Of a stretch of 64,000 bases of DNA, positions 47,383 to 58,307 are shown one piece after another. Source of the DNA: Brachionus koreanus. Taxonomy: Eukaryota; Rotifera; Eurotatoria; Ploima; Brachionidae. Numbering within the stretch: position 1 is the first letter of the stretch; every line of letters begins with the position of its first letter. The position numbers were made by a program, and so were the translations under genes. The notes beneath the pieces were generated by a model that made no database searches, was not told the origin of the DNA, and was given only the letters and a program-made list of their open reading frames with translations. The DNA lies in assembly GCA_016987375.1 (NCBI GenBank), contig PJRA01000048.1, forward strand, positions 1,905,368 through 1,969,367, in the 5' to 3' direction.

Positions 47383-48916
47383 TTAAATAAGCACAAATTC
47401 GTCATCTGAATTTACATCCAATGAATCAGTTGCGCTTAAGCTATCAAAATCAGGTCTTTTATCTGAAATATCAAATAACGAATGTATATCACCATCTTTA
47501 ACAACATCCTTACAAAATATTTAAACTATATTTAGCAAAAAAAATTGAATAGGCATTTTTTTGTTTACTTTGCGCAATAAGTCTATTAATTCCAGAAAGT
47601 CTTCTTCATGTTTACAAACAAATCCCTTTAAATTATTTTTTTGAATATTTTGTTTTTGTTTTTTTATGAGCTCACTATACCAGTGCTATTGAAGGATCCA
47701 GATGAGAAAACTTCAACTTCCACATTATATTAGTGTGATAGGTTTTGTCATTCATTTCCTGAACAAAATTAGGAACATAAGGCTGACATTCATGAGGATC
47801 CATATACAATAATTCATCGTCTAGATTTAAAATATTAATTTCAATTTGATAATCATTTTTATGAATATTTTTACCTAAATATCCATAAAAATAATAAGCT
47901 TGATTTGGTTTGCCACCAATTAATCCGACTGTGTATTTTATTTCAAGGCATCTCTGACAAATAAATTAAAAAAAAATGATGAAAATTTAAATTTTCAAAT
48001 GAATACTTTCAGTGACTCGGTATAGTCTTGGTTAAATTCATTTAGTCCTAGTCTGAGAGGTATTATCAGTAATAATGGACTCCATTCTTCACATTTTCCT
48101 TTTTTATGCTGTTTGCATTTTATACACTTATTACATGTTTTCATCAATTCATCTAAATTAAACAATATAAAAAAAAAAAATTTTTTTTTTTTAACTTGCA
48201 TATTTCATCTATAAATATACAGTTGTCCATTGCAATATAAAATCTTAGATGGTTTGATTCTTCGTAAGTGGTTAATTTGCTTTATAATATTTCATAAACA
48301 AAGTTCTTTTATAAAAAATATAAAAATTTTACTTTAGAACCTGAGCGATTGCATTAGGCCCGAACCATTTACCAATTTGAATGCCTTCACCGACACCCAT
48401 CATAGCAATCTGTTGAATAGAATAGGGCGCTAGTTTTTCGTCTTTAAAATAAGATAATATTTTCCAATAAAAAGGATTTCCAGTAATATCTGAGTCCCAC
48501 TTAAATTCGCGGCCAAGATACAACCTTATAAAAGTTTCAGCAAGCATCATTTGGCCACATCGTATCATACAACCCCATCCTTGATCTGAATCGGGACCAT
48601 TTCCATTTATTTGACTAAATCCTTTGCGATAAGTAAACCAAAGTCTTGTCGAAACATCTTTTAGGAGTTCTTTTTCATCGATTGGCTGTGAATATTGATT
48701 GCCTAAAATGAATAATCTGTCGATTTCTGAAAAAAATTTTGAATTTCTGGACACATTTTGCAACTGTGAATTTTCTGTTTGCTCGAGTGAATCACTGGAT
48801 ATTTTTGGATAAAAGGAACTGGTCAACGAACAAAACACTTAAGCAAAAAAATAAAAATAACCAAAAATTTCTTCATTATTTTTTTTCTAATAATTATTAC
48901 AATCATCATAAAACAT
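47383..48916 (-). CDS. ATG4: Autophagy cysteine protease Atg4
   Basis: Processes Atg8/LC3 before lipidation and removes it from membranes. Eight minus-strand exons: 48916-48901, 48837-48333, 48279-48200, 48152-48007, 47953-47875, 47820-47681, 47625-47569 and 47508-47383; 382 residues, normal for Atg4 (~390). The first coding exon is only 16 nt. Landmarks: RLWFTYRKGFSQINGNGP, DQGWGCMIRCGQMMLAE with the catalytic Cys, FYIAMDNCIFIDEI, WSPLLLIIPLRLGLNE, VGLIGGKPNQAYYFYGY, MDPHECQPYV with the catalytic Asp/His, and LDPSIALGFVCKHEEDF. The intron after exon 3 appears to use a GC donor (GCAAGT), the only choice that keeps IDEIYELMKTC in frame. The C-terminus DDEFVLI looks like a LIR motif that binds Atg8. 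Confidence 0.92.
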
Positions 48917-49523
48917 TTTTTCTATTGTTGACCATCAAAATAAATGGGCTAATTGCGTTTGATTTATTTTTTTGAATGTAAGGTATTTAAAATATTTCTT
49001 CAAAATTTTTAATTCAGATTAGAATTTGAAATATGCTCGCATTTTTGTTCATAAATTATTTTAATATATGTATATCATGTAAATTAAATAAAAATTATAA
49101 TATTTACAAGAATAAGACAAATTTTTTTTTCAATTTACCAAAAAAAAAAGATATATTGAACAGATAAAAAACATTTAAAAAATGAAAAAACTAAAAAATT
49201 AATTTTTTTATATAATCATCTAATTAATTTTCAAAATCCATAGTATCTACTAATTAAATAATTATTTTTAGAAATTATTATAGGAAAGTTGATGCAAAAA
49301 CTTTTTTATTCCACACTTTTTGTAAAAAAAAACTAAATCAAAATCATTTTTTTTATGCGTTAAAAGTAATTTTTAATATTATTTAAAATGAAAATTACGC
49401 CTTTTTCTGTTTTTTTTGTCCAATAGAGATAATTAAATAATTTTTTTAAGTATTTTAAAATTTATTTTTTGTTGTTAAAGAAATAAATTATTTAATTAAT
49501 TTTTAAAATTTTTCCATCAAATT
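48917..49523. other. Intergenic, about 600 bp, no gene seen
   Basis: Very AT-rich spacer between the Atg4 promoter and the 3' end of the DUF1295 gene. Confidence 0.5.
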
Positions 49524-50465
49524 TTAATCTGATTTGTGTGAATAGGGATTGAAAGTAGGAAATATTTTTCCAACTTTAGATTGGTAATTTTTGTATTCAG
49601 GATACTTTTTAATTGAAATTCTTTCTGTAACTCTTACAGACAATTGAAATAAAAAGGTCATTAGCAATGCTGAAAACATTGAATAATTGAACAATGAAGA
49701 AAATTTTACACTTGACAAATGCGCAGAAATAGTGAATGCATAAATACACCACCACAGACAAATATCACCAAAATAATTTGGATGTCTTGAATAGGCGAAT
49801 AGGCCTTTCACCAAAAAACCTCTTTTAAAATCTTCTATCTCTTCTGGTGAGTATTTTGACTTGCTAAGACCTTTTTTTTGCTCTTCAATCCAATCATATT
49901 TTGCACTTTGAAACTTCCATTGCTGTTCATCAGCCACAGCTTCAATTATATAAAAAACAAAAAACCACATCAAAATTAAAATATCCAAATAGTTAAATGG
50001 ATCCTGTCGGTTGGTTTGAATGTACCACATGGGCAGTGGGTATCCAAACAAAATCAAATTTTGAGTAAGTGCCATAAAAAAGAAATTATATATCTGAAAT
50101 TTGAATTGTTCTTGAGGATAATTAAATCTTTTTTTTACTTGTGTCCATCTATGATCTTCGAAATCAGATTTATAGTATCCTCTACGATAGAATATAAATG
50201 TCAATCTAAGACCCCATAAACTAATTAAAAGGGTCATAAGTTTCAATCTACTCAAATCAGTTTCAGGTCCAGAACTTGATTTTATGGCGGTATACAAATA
50301 TCCGAATGAATAAAACATTGGCAATAGAGGCCATAATTTGTCCATAATAGAGTGATTATCAGTTATCAGAGTGTAAATCCATACGGTCAAAGCTATTACC
50401 ATATATGCAATAATAAAGTATTTGAATGTTGAATCAGAAAATAGGCTTAAAAACTTAAATTCCAT
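49524..50465 (-). CDS. DUF1295 / steroid 5-alpha-reductase-like membrane enzyme
   Basis: A single exon, 313 residues, starting MEFKFLSLFSDSTFKYF. About six to seven hydrophobic segments are visible. The C-terminal block GLFAYSRHPNYFGDICLWWCIYAF is the SRHPNYxGE-type signature of the DUF1295/steroid-reductase fold, where His/Asn bind NADPH in relatives; KYPEYKNYQSKVGKIFP follows, also typical. N-terminal WIYTLITDNHSIMDKLWPLLP matches the DUF1295 start. Probably an ER NADPH-dependent reductase or isoprenylcysteine-methyltransferase-fold enzyme; substrate unknown. Lack of introns is unusual among its neighbours. Confidence 0.85.
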   Translation of the reverse strand: MEFKFLSLFSDSTFKYFIIAYMVIALTVWIYTLITDNHSIMDKLWPLLPMFYSFGYLYTAIKSSSGPETDLSRLKLMTLLISLWGLRLTFIFYRRGYYKSDFEDHRWTQVKKRFNYPQEQFKFQIYNFFFMALTQNLILFGYPLPMWYIQTNRQDPFNYLDILILMWFFVFYIIEAVADEQQWKFQSAKYDWIEEQKKGLSKSKYSPEEIEDFKRGFLVKGLFAYSRHPNYFGDICLWWCIYAFTISAHLSSVKFSSLFNYSMFSALLMTFLFQLSVRVTERISIKKYPEYKNYQSKVGKIFPTFNPYSHKSD

Positions 50466-50999
50466 TTTATTTAGCTTAAATTACTATAAAACTAATTATT
50501 TTTATATCTCTCTCCTATTTTATAAATTTATTTTATTCTTTTATCATGCTAAAAATTATTTTTGGATTGCATAAAAGCGTGTATATTACGCAAAGTCACA
50601 TGTTACATGAACACTTATGTATACTCATTGTTTTATTCATAGTTAAATTAAGTTTAAAAAAATTAACTAAAAAAATTAAAAAAGCTTAAAAAATTTTTTT
50701 GAAACTAGGAGAATTGATTTTTGAAGAGTTTAATTTTACTCTTTTTAATATTAACTCAATTTTTACATTAAATTATTTAAATAAATATAAATGGTGATAA
50801 AAATATCTAATTGGATTTATCCTTTTAAATAGTCTTTTTCAACACACTTCAAATTTTCTGATATTTGAAACCCAAATTTTTCAAAAAGCGAAGGACAAAG
50901 CTTTTTGACAGTTTGAAACTATTTTTTCAACAAGATGGACCACGAGCTGTTAATTAAAGATCAAGTCAAGACTGGTGCCGAAACAATTTATTCAATTTT
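50466..50999. other. Intergenic, about 530 bp
   Basis: Promoter region of the DUF1295 gene plus the flank of a retrotransposon 3' end; nothing else recognised. Confidence 0.5.
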
Positions 51000-51850
51000 A
51001 TTATTATTATTATTATTCAGAAAACACCTCATGGTATCACCTCGATGTTAAAAAAAAAGAAAAAGAAAAAATAAAAAATTAAAAATAGTAAAATAAAATC
51101 TATTTTAATATGATTTGAGGGGTAGTTCAAGGATTTTTCTGTTTTCTCACTCGATTCTCTAGAAAGGTACCTAATTGACTCCATCGTTCTATCTTCGCTT
51201 TCTTTTTGGTTAAGCTTGTTTTCAAGCTTTATCCTATCACTTGCTTTTTCTGCCATATTTTCTATATTGTCTTTTTCTTCTAGGATGGTTTTAATTTCAT
51301 CTATCACGGATTTTTTGCTAGTTCTTTTTTCTTTATCTCTTGTTTCATTTAGGATATTGTTTACTAGTGTTTTTGTAAATTTGTTGTTTGCTAATCTCAT
51401 AATGAAGGACAGTTTTCTCTTTACCAATATTCTCTCCATTGGGTCCATATTAAGGGTCGCCACCAGTTTTGTTGTTCTTGATCTCTTGCAGAGTCCAAAC
51501 ATTTTCTTCATCAAGTTTCCATCTGTTGTTTTAATTTTTTTCAAGTGAATTTGGTTAAGCTTGATTGCCTCGCATCCATAGGTGAGTTTTGGTCGGCAGA
51601 ATGTCTTGTAGAGGCGGGTTTTGATATTTGTTTTTAGCGGTGTATTCATTATGCCAATGTTTCCGATGCTGTATACGCTTTTAATCGTATTTTTTATCCT
51701 TTGCTCTACATAATCACTGTTGTCGTTTTTCGAGTTGATCATCACTCCCATGTATTTTATTTTTTGGGTATTTTCTAATGTTTTTGATCCCATTTTAATC
51801 TCTATCATTTTTTCTCTACCACATAACAGTTTGACAGCAAATTTATCAGA
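51000..51850 (-). mobile_element. 5'-truncated non-LTR retrotransposon 3' end (minus strand)
   Basis: On the minus strand an open frame from about 51850 to 51029 begins KFAVKLLCGREKMIEIKMGS, then KYMGVMINSKNDNSDYVEQR, RLYKTFCRPKLTYGCEAIKL and KLSFIMRLANNK: the region after the reverse-transcriptase active site (thumb and connection) of LINE elements. The catalytic domain is missing. The element ends in an (ATA)n tail (51000-51017 as TTATTATT on the plus strand), as in non-LTR elements with simple-repeat tails. The frame is intact for ~270 codons, so this insertion may be fairly young. Different type from the CR1/Jockey-like pieces. Confidence 0.8.
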
Positions 51851-54533
51851 TTTGAACCTTTGTGATTTTTATCCATAAAATGTAATTGTTTCTCGAATAA
51901 AAATAAGATGTAGCCAAAGAAGAATTTTTGCTTCAGATCAATAAAAATTTACAATTCTAGAGAATATATCAATTTTATTTAGATAAAATAATAAAATGAT
52001 CTTTTCGTTAAATTCCTTTTATAAATTTAAATCTTAAACTAGAATGTATTATATATTTTTTCAAAATGTCAGAGTATTTAAATCAATTCAGGAATAAGAA
52101 GTGCTGGTTTTGAACTTTTTTTTTACTATTTCGATAGACTAAACCAAAACATATATTAAAAAAATGCTTTCCTAAAGCTTTAACATATTTTAAATTTTAA
52201 AATTTAAATAAAATAGATTTCTCTCTTGCTAGATAAGGATAATTTATATTTAAAAAAAAAAATAAAATAATTTTAGTACATTTTTGAAAATAAATTATAT
52301 TCTAAAGTTTGAAGATAACCATTCAGGATATGAATATTAAACATTATTATTTACTATAAAGTCATTAAAGGATATCTATCACTTGTATGTTTTTGCTTTT
52401 TAGCCCTGGAACAACTAGATTTTTAAATTATTTAATTCTATTTAACTATAAAATTTGATTCAATTTAATCAATTGGGACATATGCTTTTTGCTTTCCAAA
52501 CTTTAAACATTTTATTTTGAAAACCCATTGTTTTGAGCATACTTAAAAAAGGAGAAAATATTTTTTAAATTTTTTTATTAACTTAAAAATATAATTAAAA
52601 ATTTTCAGAAATATTATTATTCTAAACTAAACAACACACGATGACTCTCAATGCTTAACGAATGAATTTAGAAGATATAAGGGAAGTATATAGTTAATTA
52701 AGCCAAAAATGATGTATTTTTTAATTTTTGTTATAAGTAAAAGTCAATCTTTTTCTGGGAAACTGGTTTTATCAAAATATCAATTATTTAAAGATCAAAA
52801 GCATTATTTAAACTTTAATTTTTCGATTCAATATTTTCATATTTATTGTATTAAAACTATAATTTTTTATTTTAGATTATGATTTAATTTATAAATTAGA
52901 TTATGTTTTCCAATTCAACAAGAAAATTAAGAGTCAAGTTATCTTTTATTCTCCAAAAATGAATATTAAAATATCTAATTCACATTTTTCGTTAACAGTT
53001 TTTTTTAAAAAAATTTTTTTTTAGATAGATATAAAATTTTATTTGAAAAAAAAAACTAATTCTGAATAATCATTAATTGGAAAATTTTCTGTAAGTAATT
53101 TGTTTTAGTCTCTCAGTGTTTTGGAAATTAACAAAGACCATTTTTTTTTAGAATTTAAATTAACTCTTCGCTATTCATGCAAAAATCAATTAAACCCATT
53201 AACAACATATAAGATTTTAAAGCAAAAAAAAAATTAAAATTAAAATTTAAAAAAGCTTATTACTTGTGGTTTATTTCCTTTGTCAAATCAATCCTTTAAC
53301 TGTATCGATCACGTCAAGAAAAATATCAACTTATCACTGTTTTTAGCTAATGGATGGAAAATTTGACTGAAAACTTCTGAGTAGGATTTGAAATGTCGAA
53401 AATATAATTAACTATTTTTTAAAGTAAAAAAGCATTTTAAATTTAGAGCCTTTAAAACAAGAAGTCAAAGCCAAACTCGCAAATTCATTAGATACGGTAA
53501 ACAAAAAAATTTATCTCTGTCAATCCATGTTAAGATTCGGCTTTATTAATAATATATTGCTTTCAGAAAATTAATCTTTAGCAACTTCCTGTTTTGATTT
53601 ACTATTTAAGGAGTTGTTTTCCCATTGATTGAATCATATATTAGCTTGCTATTTGAATAGAGCCTGGTCAAAATTGTCAATTCAAAAGAGTTCTTATTCA
53701 ATATTTTTAGATTCTTTAAAATCTAGACTGAAAAAGAATCAATATTTAAGCAGTGAAAATTTAAGTAAAATTTATCTAAAATGTTAACTTTTAATTAAAA
53801 AAAGATTCAATTTTCATTTTATAAATATTTACAAAAGGGCTTGATTGTCATTTTCATTCAAATAAATAGTAAAACATTTAACTAGAGACTAGTAGTCAGG
53901 CAAATCTATCGAACATCAAATTCACAAAAATTCAAAATAATAAACAAAATTCAAATTGTATATTTTTTTTTAAATAAGGTAATTGATTGAAACAAATTAA
54001 GTAGATATGAGCACGAAAGGGTTTTTTAGAATCTGTTTAAAACTTTAAAAAAAAAAGACTTGTTTTTAATGGACATAGACCAATTATTTTTGGATTAAGT
54101 TACGCAAATTTTTGCATGGCGTCCATCAATTAGTCAATTTTAGGCTATCAGGAAATTGAGAAAAAGTGAGATGTTGTACTTTTAATTAATTTAATTGTTG
54201 GCCCAAATTAAAGTCCCGGAAGAATTTTTTGTCAAATAATTTGCAATTGTAATTTTATTCGACTTAAAATTCGAATTATTGGATTTAAATATTGAACAAA
54301 CACAAAACAAATTCGTCATTTTTTAATATAAGAATTTACTTTTAAATTAAATTTTGCTTTTATTTGGATTTTTTGACTTTGGCTCAAAATTCTATTTTGC
54401 AGATAACAAATCTTCTCCCACTTGTTTTTTTCATTAATAAAAAATTATTTTTTTCTATTTGATTTAATTTGAAGCGGTTTAAATAAACTTTATTTAAGGC
54501 ACGAATTTGGTTAAATTTTATTTTATTAAAAAA
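51851..54533. other. Intergenic, about 2.7 kb, no gene seen
   Basis: AT-rich, no open frame of note on either strand and no recognised repeat. The last few hundred bases should hold the promoter of the neuropeptide gene. Confidence 0.5.
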
Positions 54534-55284
54534 ATGCATCTATCAGTCGAAAAAATTTTAACAACTATTCTAGTCATTACGGCATTTATTGCACTAGTGA
54601 GATCTGAGAGCTCATTTAAACTAGAGTGCAATAGTGAACCGGAGAAATCATGTACTCTTACATCCAAAGAAGTAAGACTTAATTGAATTGTTCATGTTCA
54701 ATTGATCTTTTTCTTTTCTTCAAGGATGGAGAAGCCAAGGTCAAACATATGATATGCGTCGATACAGAGTGCAAAGAATCGCTTTTGTTTTCAGGTATTT
54801 AATAGAAAAAAATTTGTTTTCAATTTAAATGATCATTTTATTAAAAGATAATAATTTATTTGCTTGTCAAAACATGAATAAAAAGTCTGGTGAATGTCAA
54901 AAGATACAAATAAAAAATGTTCGACCATTTCAGTCAGCTTTAAATGATTTGTATCTGGCAAATTTGGATCAAAATTTAGAGCATAGTGTGAGCTCAGTGT
55001 CCGAGTTGGAGCAGCTGAAAAACCCTTTATTGAAATTATTTGAGTCGAAAAGAAATTTGCCATTCGAAGCTTTAAATTATGGAAAAAAGAGAAGAAATTT
55101 GCCATTTGAAGTGTTGAACTATGGAAAGCGCTCTGGCCAGAATTGTGATTGTTCAAGCAAACGAGCATTACCTTTTGAGTCTATTCTTTACGGAAAACGC
55201 GCTCTCCCATTTGAGACTTTGAATTATGGTAAAAGAGCGTACATTCCAATAGATGGATACATCATGGGTAAAAGAGAAGACTAA
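54534..55284 (+). CDS. Neuropeptide precursor releasing LPFExLxY-amide peptides
   Basis: Exons 54534-54671, 54725-54794 and 54848-55284; 214 residues. Signal peptide MHLSVEKILTTILVITAFIALVRS, a ~100-residue spacer with six cysteines (C...C pairs), then a run of peptides cut at Lys-Arg/Lys-Lys-Arg-Arg sites: NLPFEALNY-G-KKRR, NLPFEVLNY-G-KR, SGQNCDCSS-KR, ALPFESILY-G-KR, ALPFETLNY-G-KR and AYIPIDGYIM-G-KR, then ED at the end. The Gly before each dibasic site predicts C-terminal amidation in five of them. Multiple similar amidated copies after a signal peptide are the classical neuropeptide-precursor layout. I do not recognise the LPFExLxY-amide family; a distant link to orcokinin/pedal-peptide-like or other spiralian peptides is possible. 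NCDC may form a small ring. Confidence 0.88.
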
Positions 55285-55845
55285 AATTTTTTGTATTTTT
55301 TCCGTTTGTTTAAAGCCATTTTAGCTAACAAACTATCAATTCCAGTTTTTTTTTTTCTAATAAACTATTTGTGTCTAAAATTAAAATTTAAAAAAACACA
55401 TAGATATCTCAATAAAATTTTTATCCAAACTAGTAATAAATTGAAATTTTAATTCAAAAATTATAACAAAAAAATTTTTGTCCTTTTTCAAGTCTATTTT
55501 TAAAAACAAGAAAAAAAATATTTAGGGTGAATAATGACATTTTCTTATGAATTTAAATCAGCTCTTATTTGTAAATAATTTAGAATTATCTACAAAATCT
55601 AAAGCTTTGTGTAAATGCTGAAAAAAAAAATTCTTTTGGTATGTTTTAACTATCGTTTGATACATATAACACAACAAAAAAAGCTATGAATAAATATTAG
55701 ATTAGAACATATCATTGTCTTTTAAATTATTAGTTTTGTTTTCATACTATTTTGATTTGATTTAAAAAAATAAGTTTTTGATTAAATTTTATTTCAAACT
55801 AAAAGATAGAATTAAAACGACTAAAAAGTTATTAAACAAAATATC
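55285..55845. other. Intergenic, about 560 bp, convergent gene ends
   Basis: Spacer between the neuropeptide gene (plus) and the first member of the tyrosine-rich family (minus). No gene seen. Confidence 0.5.
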
Positions 55846-56491
55846 TTAATAGCCTTCATAGTATTCATTTTGATAGTCCTTGAATTGTTTAATTAAATTG
55901 ATCAAATCATTCAAGTTGATGTTATCATTTTTAGATTCATTTTCAGTTTTGGTATCATCTTCATTATCATTGTAGTTATCATTGGTATTTTGTACCCAAA
56001 CACGCTCATCATTGTAACCATATCCATAGTGATCAGCTTCATATCCGTATGGTTCATAGTATGAATCATGATCATATCCTTTCATCTTTGGATAGGTTTC
56101 TATTTTTTTGTATTGTTGGTAATCATCATATTTATCATATCCTTTACCATATTCCATTTTTGGCTTATATTCATCATATCTATCATATCCTTTACCATAT
56201 TCCATTTTTGGCTTATATTCATCATATCTATCATATCCTTTACCATATTCCATTTTTGGCTTATATTCATCATATTTATTATATCCTTTACCATGTTCCA
56301 TTTTCGGCTTATAATCAGTCTCTTTGTATCCAGATGATCGGTAGTCATCTTTTTGTTGTGGTTTATTTTTTCCATAGGACAATGGCAACGAAGCTAAAGA
56401 AAAAATGTATTTTTTTTTCTAAGACTCATGTAATCATACTTGCTAAATTAGCCATGCATATAGCTACCAATACTATGAGTGTAAACTTCAT
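55846..56491 (-). CDS. Tyr/Asn-rich secreted family member 1, with four 16-residue repeats
   Basis: Minus-strand exons 56491-56440 (52 nt) and 56393-55846; 199 residues. Signal peptide MKFTLIVLVAICMANLA, then a Lys/Tyr/Asp-rich mature protein. Four tandem copies of a 16-residue unit of the type YKPKMEYGKGYDRYDE occupy about residues 40-105 (48-bp DNA repeats at about 56120-56320). A Tyr/His-rich stretch (YYEPYGYEADHYGYGYND) leads to the shared module VWVQNTNDNYNDNEDDT, ENESKNDNINLNDLINLI, and a Tyr-rich end YYEGY. No cysteine occurs in the mature protein, so cross-linking, if any, would use Tyr/Lys. TATAAATA lies 63-70 nt upstream of the ATG (plus-strand 56554-56561). It is divergent from member 2. 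Family and function unknown; a structural, adhesive or coat protein is a guess. Confidence 0.8.
56120..56320 (-). repeat. Four tandem 48-bp units inside family member 1
   Basis: In-frame minisatellite encoding YKPKMEYGKGYDRYDE-type units; the inner copies are nearly identical at DNA level, the outer ones differ (MEHGKGYNKYDE first, YDKYDD last). Copy number is likely variable. Confidence 0.9.
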
Positions 56492-56553
56492 CTTAATCAA
56501 TCTAATTTTATTTTGCTTGGTTATTTGATGATTTTAAATTGAAAAAAAACAGC

Positions 56554-56561
56554 TTATTTAT
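56554..56561 (-). promoter_or_regulatory. TATA box of family member 1
   Basis: Minus-strand TATAAATA, 63-70 nt before the start codon at 56491; the same word sits at a similar distance in the other three members. Confidence 0.55.
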
Positions 56562-56651
56562 AGTCACAGTTAAGCTGAATTATATCTAAGAATTACTGAA
56601 TTCTAACAACATGAGCCTCGAGCCAACAAGGCAAAAATTCAAAAACAATAA

Positions 56652-56658
56652 GCACGAG
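56652..56658 (+). promoter_or_regulatory. Shared GCACGAG word upstream of member 2
   Basis: GCACGAG, GC-rich in an AT-rich region, lies in the 312-bp bidirectional promoter between members 1 and 2. The same word in the same orientation relative to the gene occurs upstream of member 3 (58163-58169) and member 4 (60840-60846). Candidate transcription-factor site; inference only. Confidence 0.4.
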
Positions 56659-56730
56659 ATTTCATGTTTCACATTTTTTTTTTAATTTCTAAAAAGAGAG
56701 AGAATTTTCAACACCCTGTTAAAATAATTC

Positions 56731-56738
56731 TATAAATT
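56731..56738 (+). promoter_or_regulatory. TATA box of family member 2
   Basis: TATAAATT, 66-73 nt before the start codon at 56804. Confidence 0.55.
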
Positions 56739-56803
56739 AGAGCCAAATTTTGAATTAAATCATCATTCAAAATTTTAAACCACTGTTAAATCTTATCGCA
56801 AAA

Positions 56804-57239
56804 ATGAATGCTAAATTAGTTGCTTTGTTATTGGGCATTTATTTATTTCAAGCTTGTATGTCTGTGGCTTATAACTATCTAAGTTAACTTAAATATTTTT
56901 TTCTAAGGTGCTTCATGGGAAATGCATGGTAATTACCGTGACCGAAAGGACAATGATTATCATAAACCCATATACAAAAACTATGAAAGTCATGGATATA
57001 ATCCAATGAAAACTGATCATTATGCACATGACTACATCAATCATTATCGCAAATCAAAGTCAGACAATTATTACTATGATGATGAAAAGCTGTGGGTTCA
57101 AAACTTGAATGAAAACCGAAACGACAATCAAGATGATACTAGAAGTGAGAATGAATCCAAAAACGAAAACATCAACTTGAATGATTTGTTGATTCTGATT
57201 GAAAAATTAAAGCATGGTGATTATCACGGTTATTATTAA
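56804..57239 (+). CDS. Tyr/Asn-rich secreted family member 2
   Basis: Exons 56804-56855 (52 nt) and 56908-57239; 127 residues. Signal peptide MNAKLVALLLGIYLFQAC followed by a His/Tyr/Lys-rich segment (NYRDRKDNDYHKPIYKNYES) without tandem repeats. The C-terminal half is the shared module: LWVQNLNENRNDNQDDT, then SENESKNENINLNDLLILIE, and the end KLKHGDYHGYY. Same intron position and phase as the other members. Transcribed away from member 1 across a 312-bp shared upstream region. Not recognised outside this cluster. Confidence 0.82.
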
Positions 57240-57747
57240 TTATTTTTTAGTTGTTTTATACTTTCTTTTATTTTTCAAATAAAATATTTTACTTAAATTT
57301 TTTTTATTCTCAATTTATTCTCAATTCAGCTTTTTCTTAAAATAAAAACTTAAAAATTTGATAACTTGAGATTTGTTTTCAAAATCCAAAATTATCTAAT
57401 CTTTTTGACTTTTTTTAATTGACTTTTTGAAAAGATTTTAAAAATACTTTTCAAAGAGAAAAATTTTTATTTTTTTAGCAATAGTTGTATTTTGTAGAAA
57501 ACAAAGATAAAACCAGCTTTAGTTTTAGAATTCTTTTTTTTTGTAATTTTAGCTCAAAAAAAATCTTTTTAAATATCTCGAATTTAAAAAACGTTGAAAA
57601 TTATTTAATAAATTGCTTAAATCTTATTTTTATTTTTTAAATAAACTAATAAGATTAGAAAAATAAAATATCGCATTAATTTTCTAACAATATTTATTAA
57701 CTAAAAGCTTTAAATTAAAACAAATATTAAGTGAAAAAAGCGAGCTT
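57240..57747. other. Intergenic, about 510 bp, convergent ends of members 2 and 3
   Basis: Contains an AATAAA near 57278 for member 2. No gene seen. Confidence 0.5.
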
Positions 57748-58089
57748 TTAATAATAGCCATGTTCATATTTGTCCTCTTTCAATTTTTGGATTAAACTCC
57801 ACAATGTGTTGAGGTTCATGTCAAGATTGTTTGATTCATTCTCCAAATCCATTTTTTCCTTGTTTTCATTGGCATTTTTGTTTGCATTATGAACATAAAC
57901 CTTTTCGTACGGATTAATCTTATATTCTCTTTTGCCATAACCATATTGTGGTCTGTCATAGCTATACTTTGAATGTTCATATCCAGCTTTAAGAAAAAAT
58001 CAATTTTTGCTTTTTTTTTGTTAAAGTTAAGTCATACCAAATGCCAAAACAATGCACGCAGCAAATACTAAAATACTGATAAATTTCAT
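57748..58089 (-). CDS. Tyr/Asn-rich secreted family member 3
   Basis: Minus-strand exons 58089-58038 (52 nt) and 57986-57748; 96 residues, the shortest member. Signal peptide MKFISILVFAACIVLAF, a Tyr-rich segment (GYEHSKYSYDRPQYGYGKRE), then a more diverged shared module: KVYVHNANKNANENKEKMDL, ENESNNLDMNLNTLWSLIQK, ending LKEDKYEHGYY like member 2. The Trp of WVQN is replaced by Tyr. Gene structure is identical to members 1 and 2. TATAAAT at 58143-58149 on the minus strand. Confidence 0.8.
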
Positions 58090-58142
58090 CTTTTAATGGT
58101 TATTTTATTTGAATGATTGTTGTTAATTTCAAATTAACCAAC

Positions 58143-58149
58143 ATTTATA
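58143..58149 (-). promoter_or_regulatory. TATA box of family member 3
   Basis: Minus-strand TATAAAT, 54-60 nt before the start codon at 58089; GCACGAG lies just upstream at 58163-58169. Confidence 0.55.
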
Positions 58150-58307
58150 GCAAATTTAAAGCCTCGTGCTAAACTATTAAAGCTTAAGAAAATCACTGTT
58201 TAAAAATTTTATTCAAAAAAAATCCTTGATTAAAATTTAAAAAACTAAGCACCATAATTTCAACATTTGTTAAAAAATCTGAATAAAAATAAATCTAAAC
58301 AAAATTT

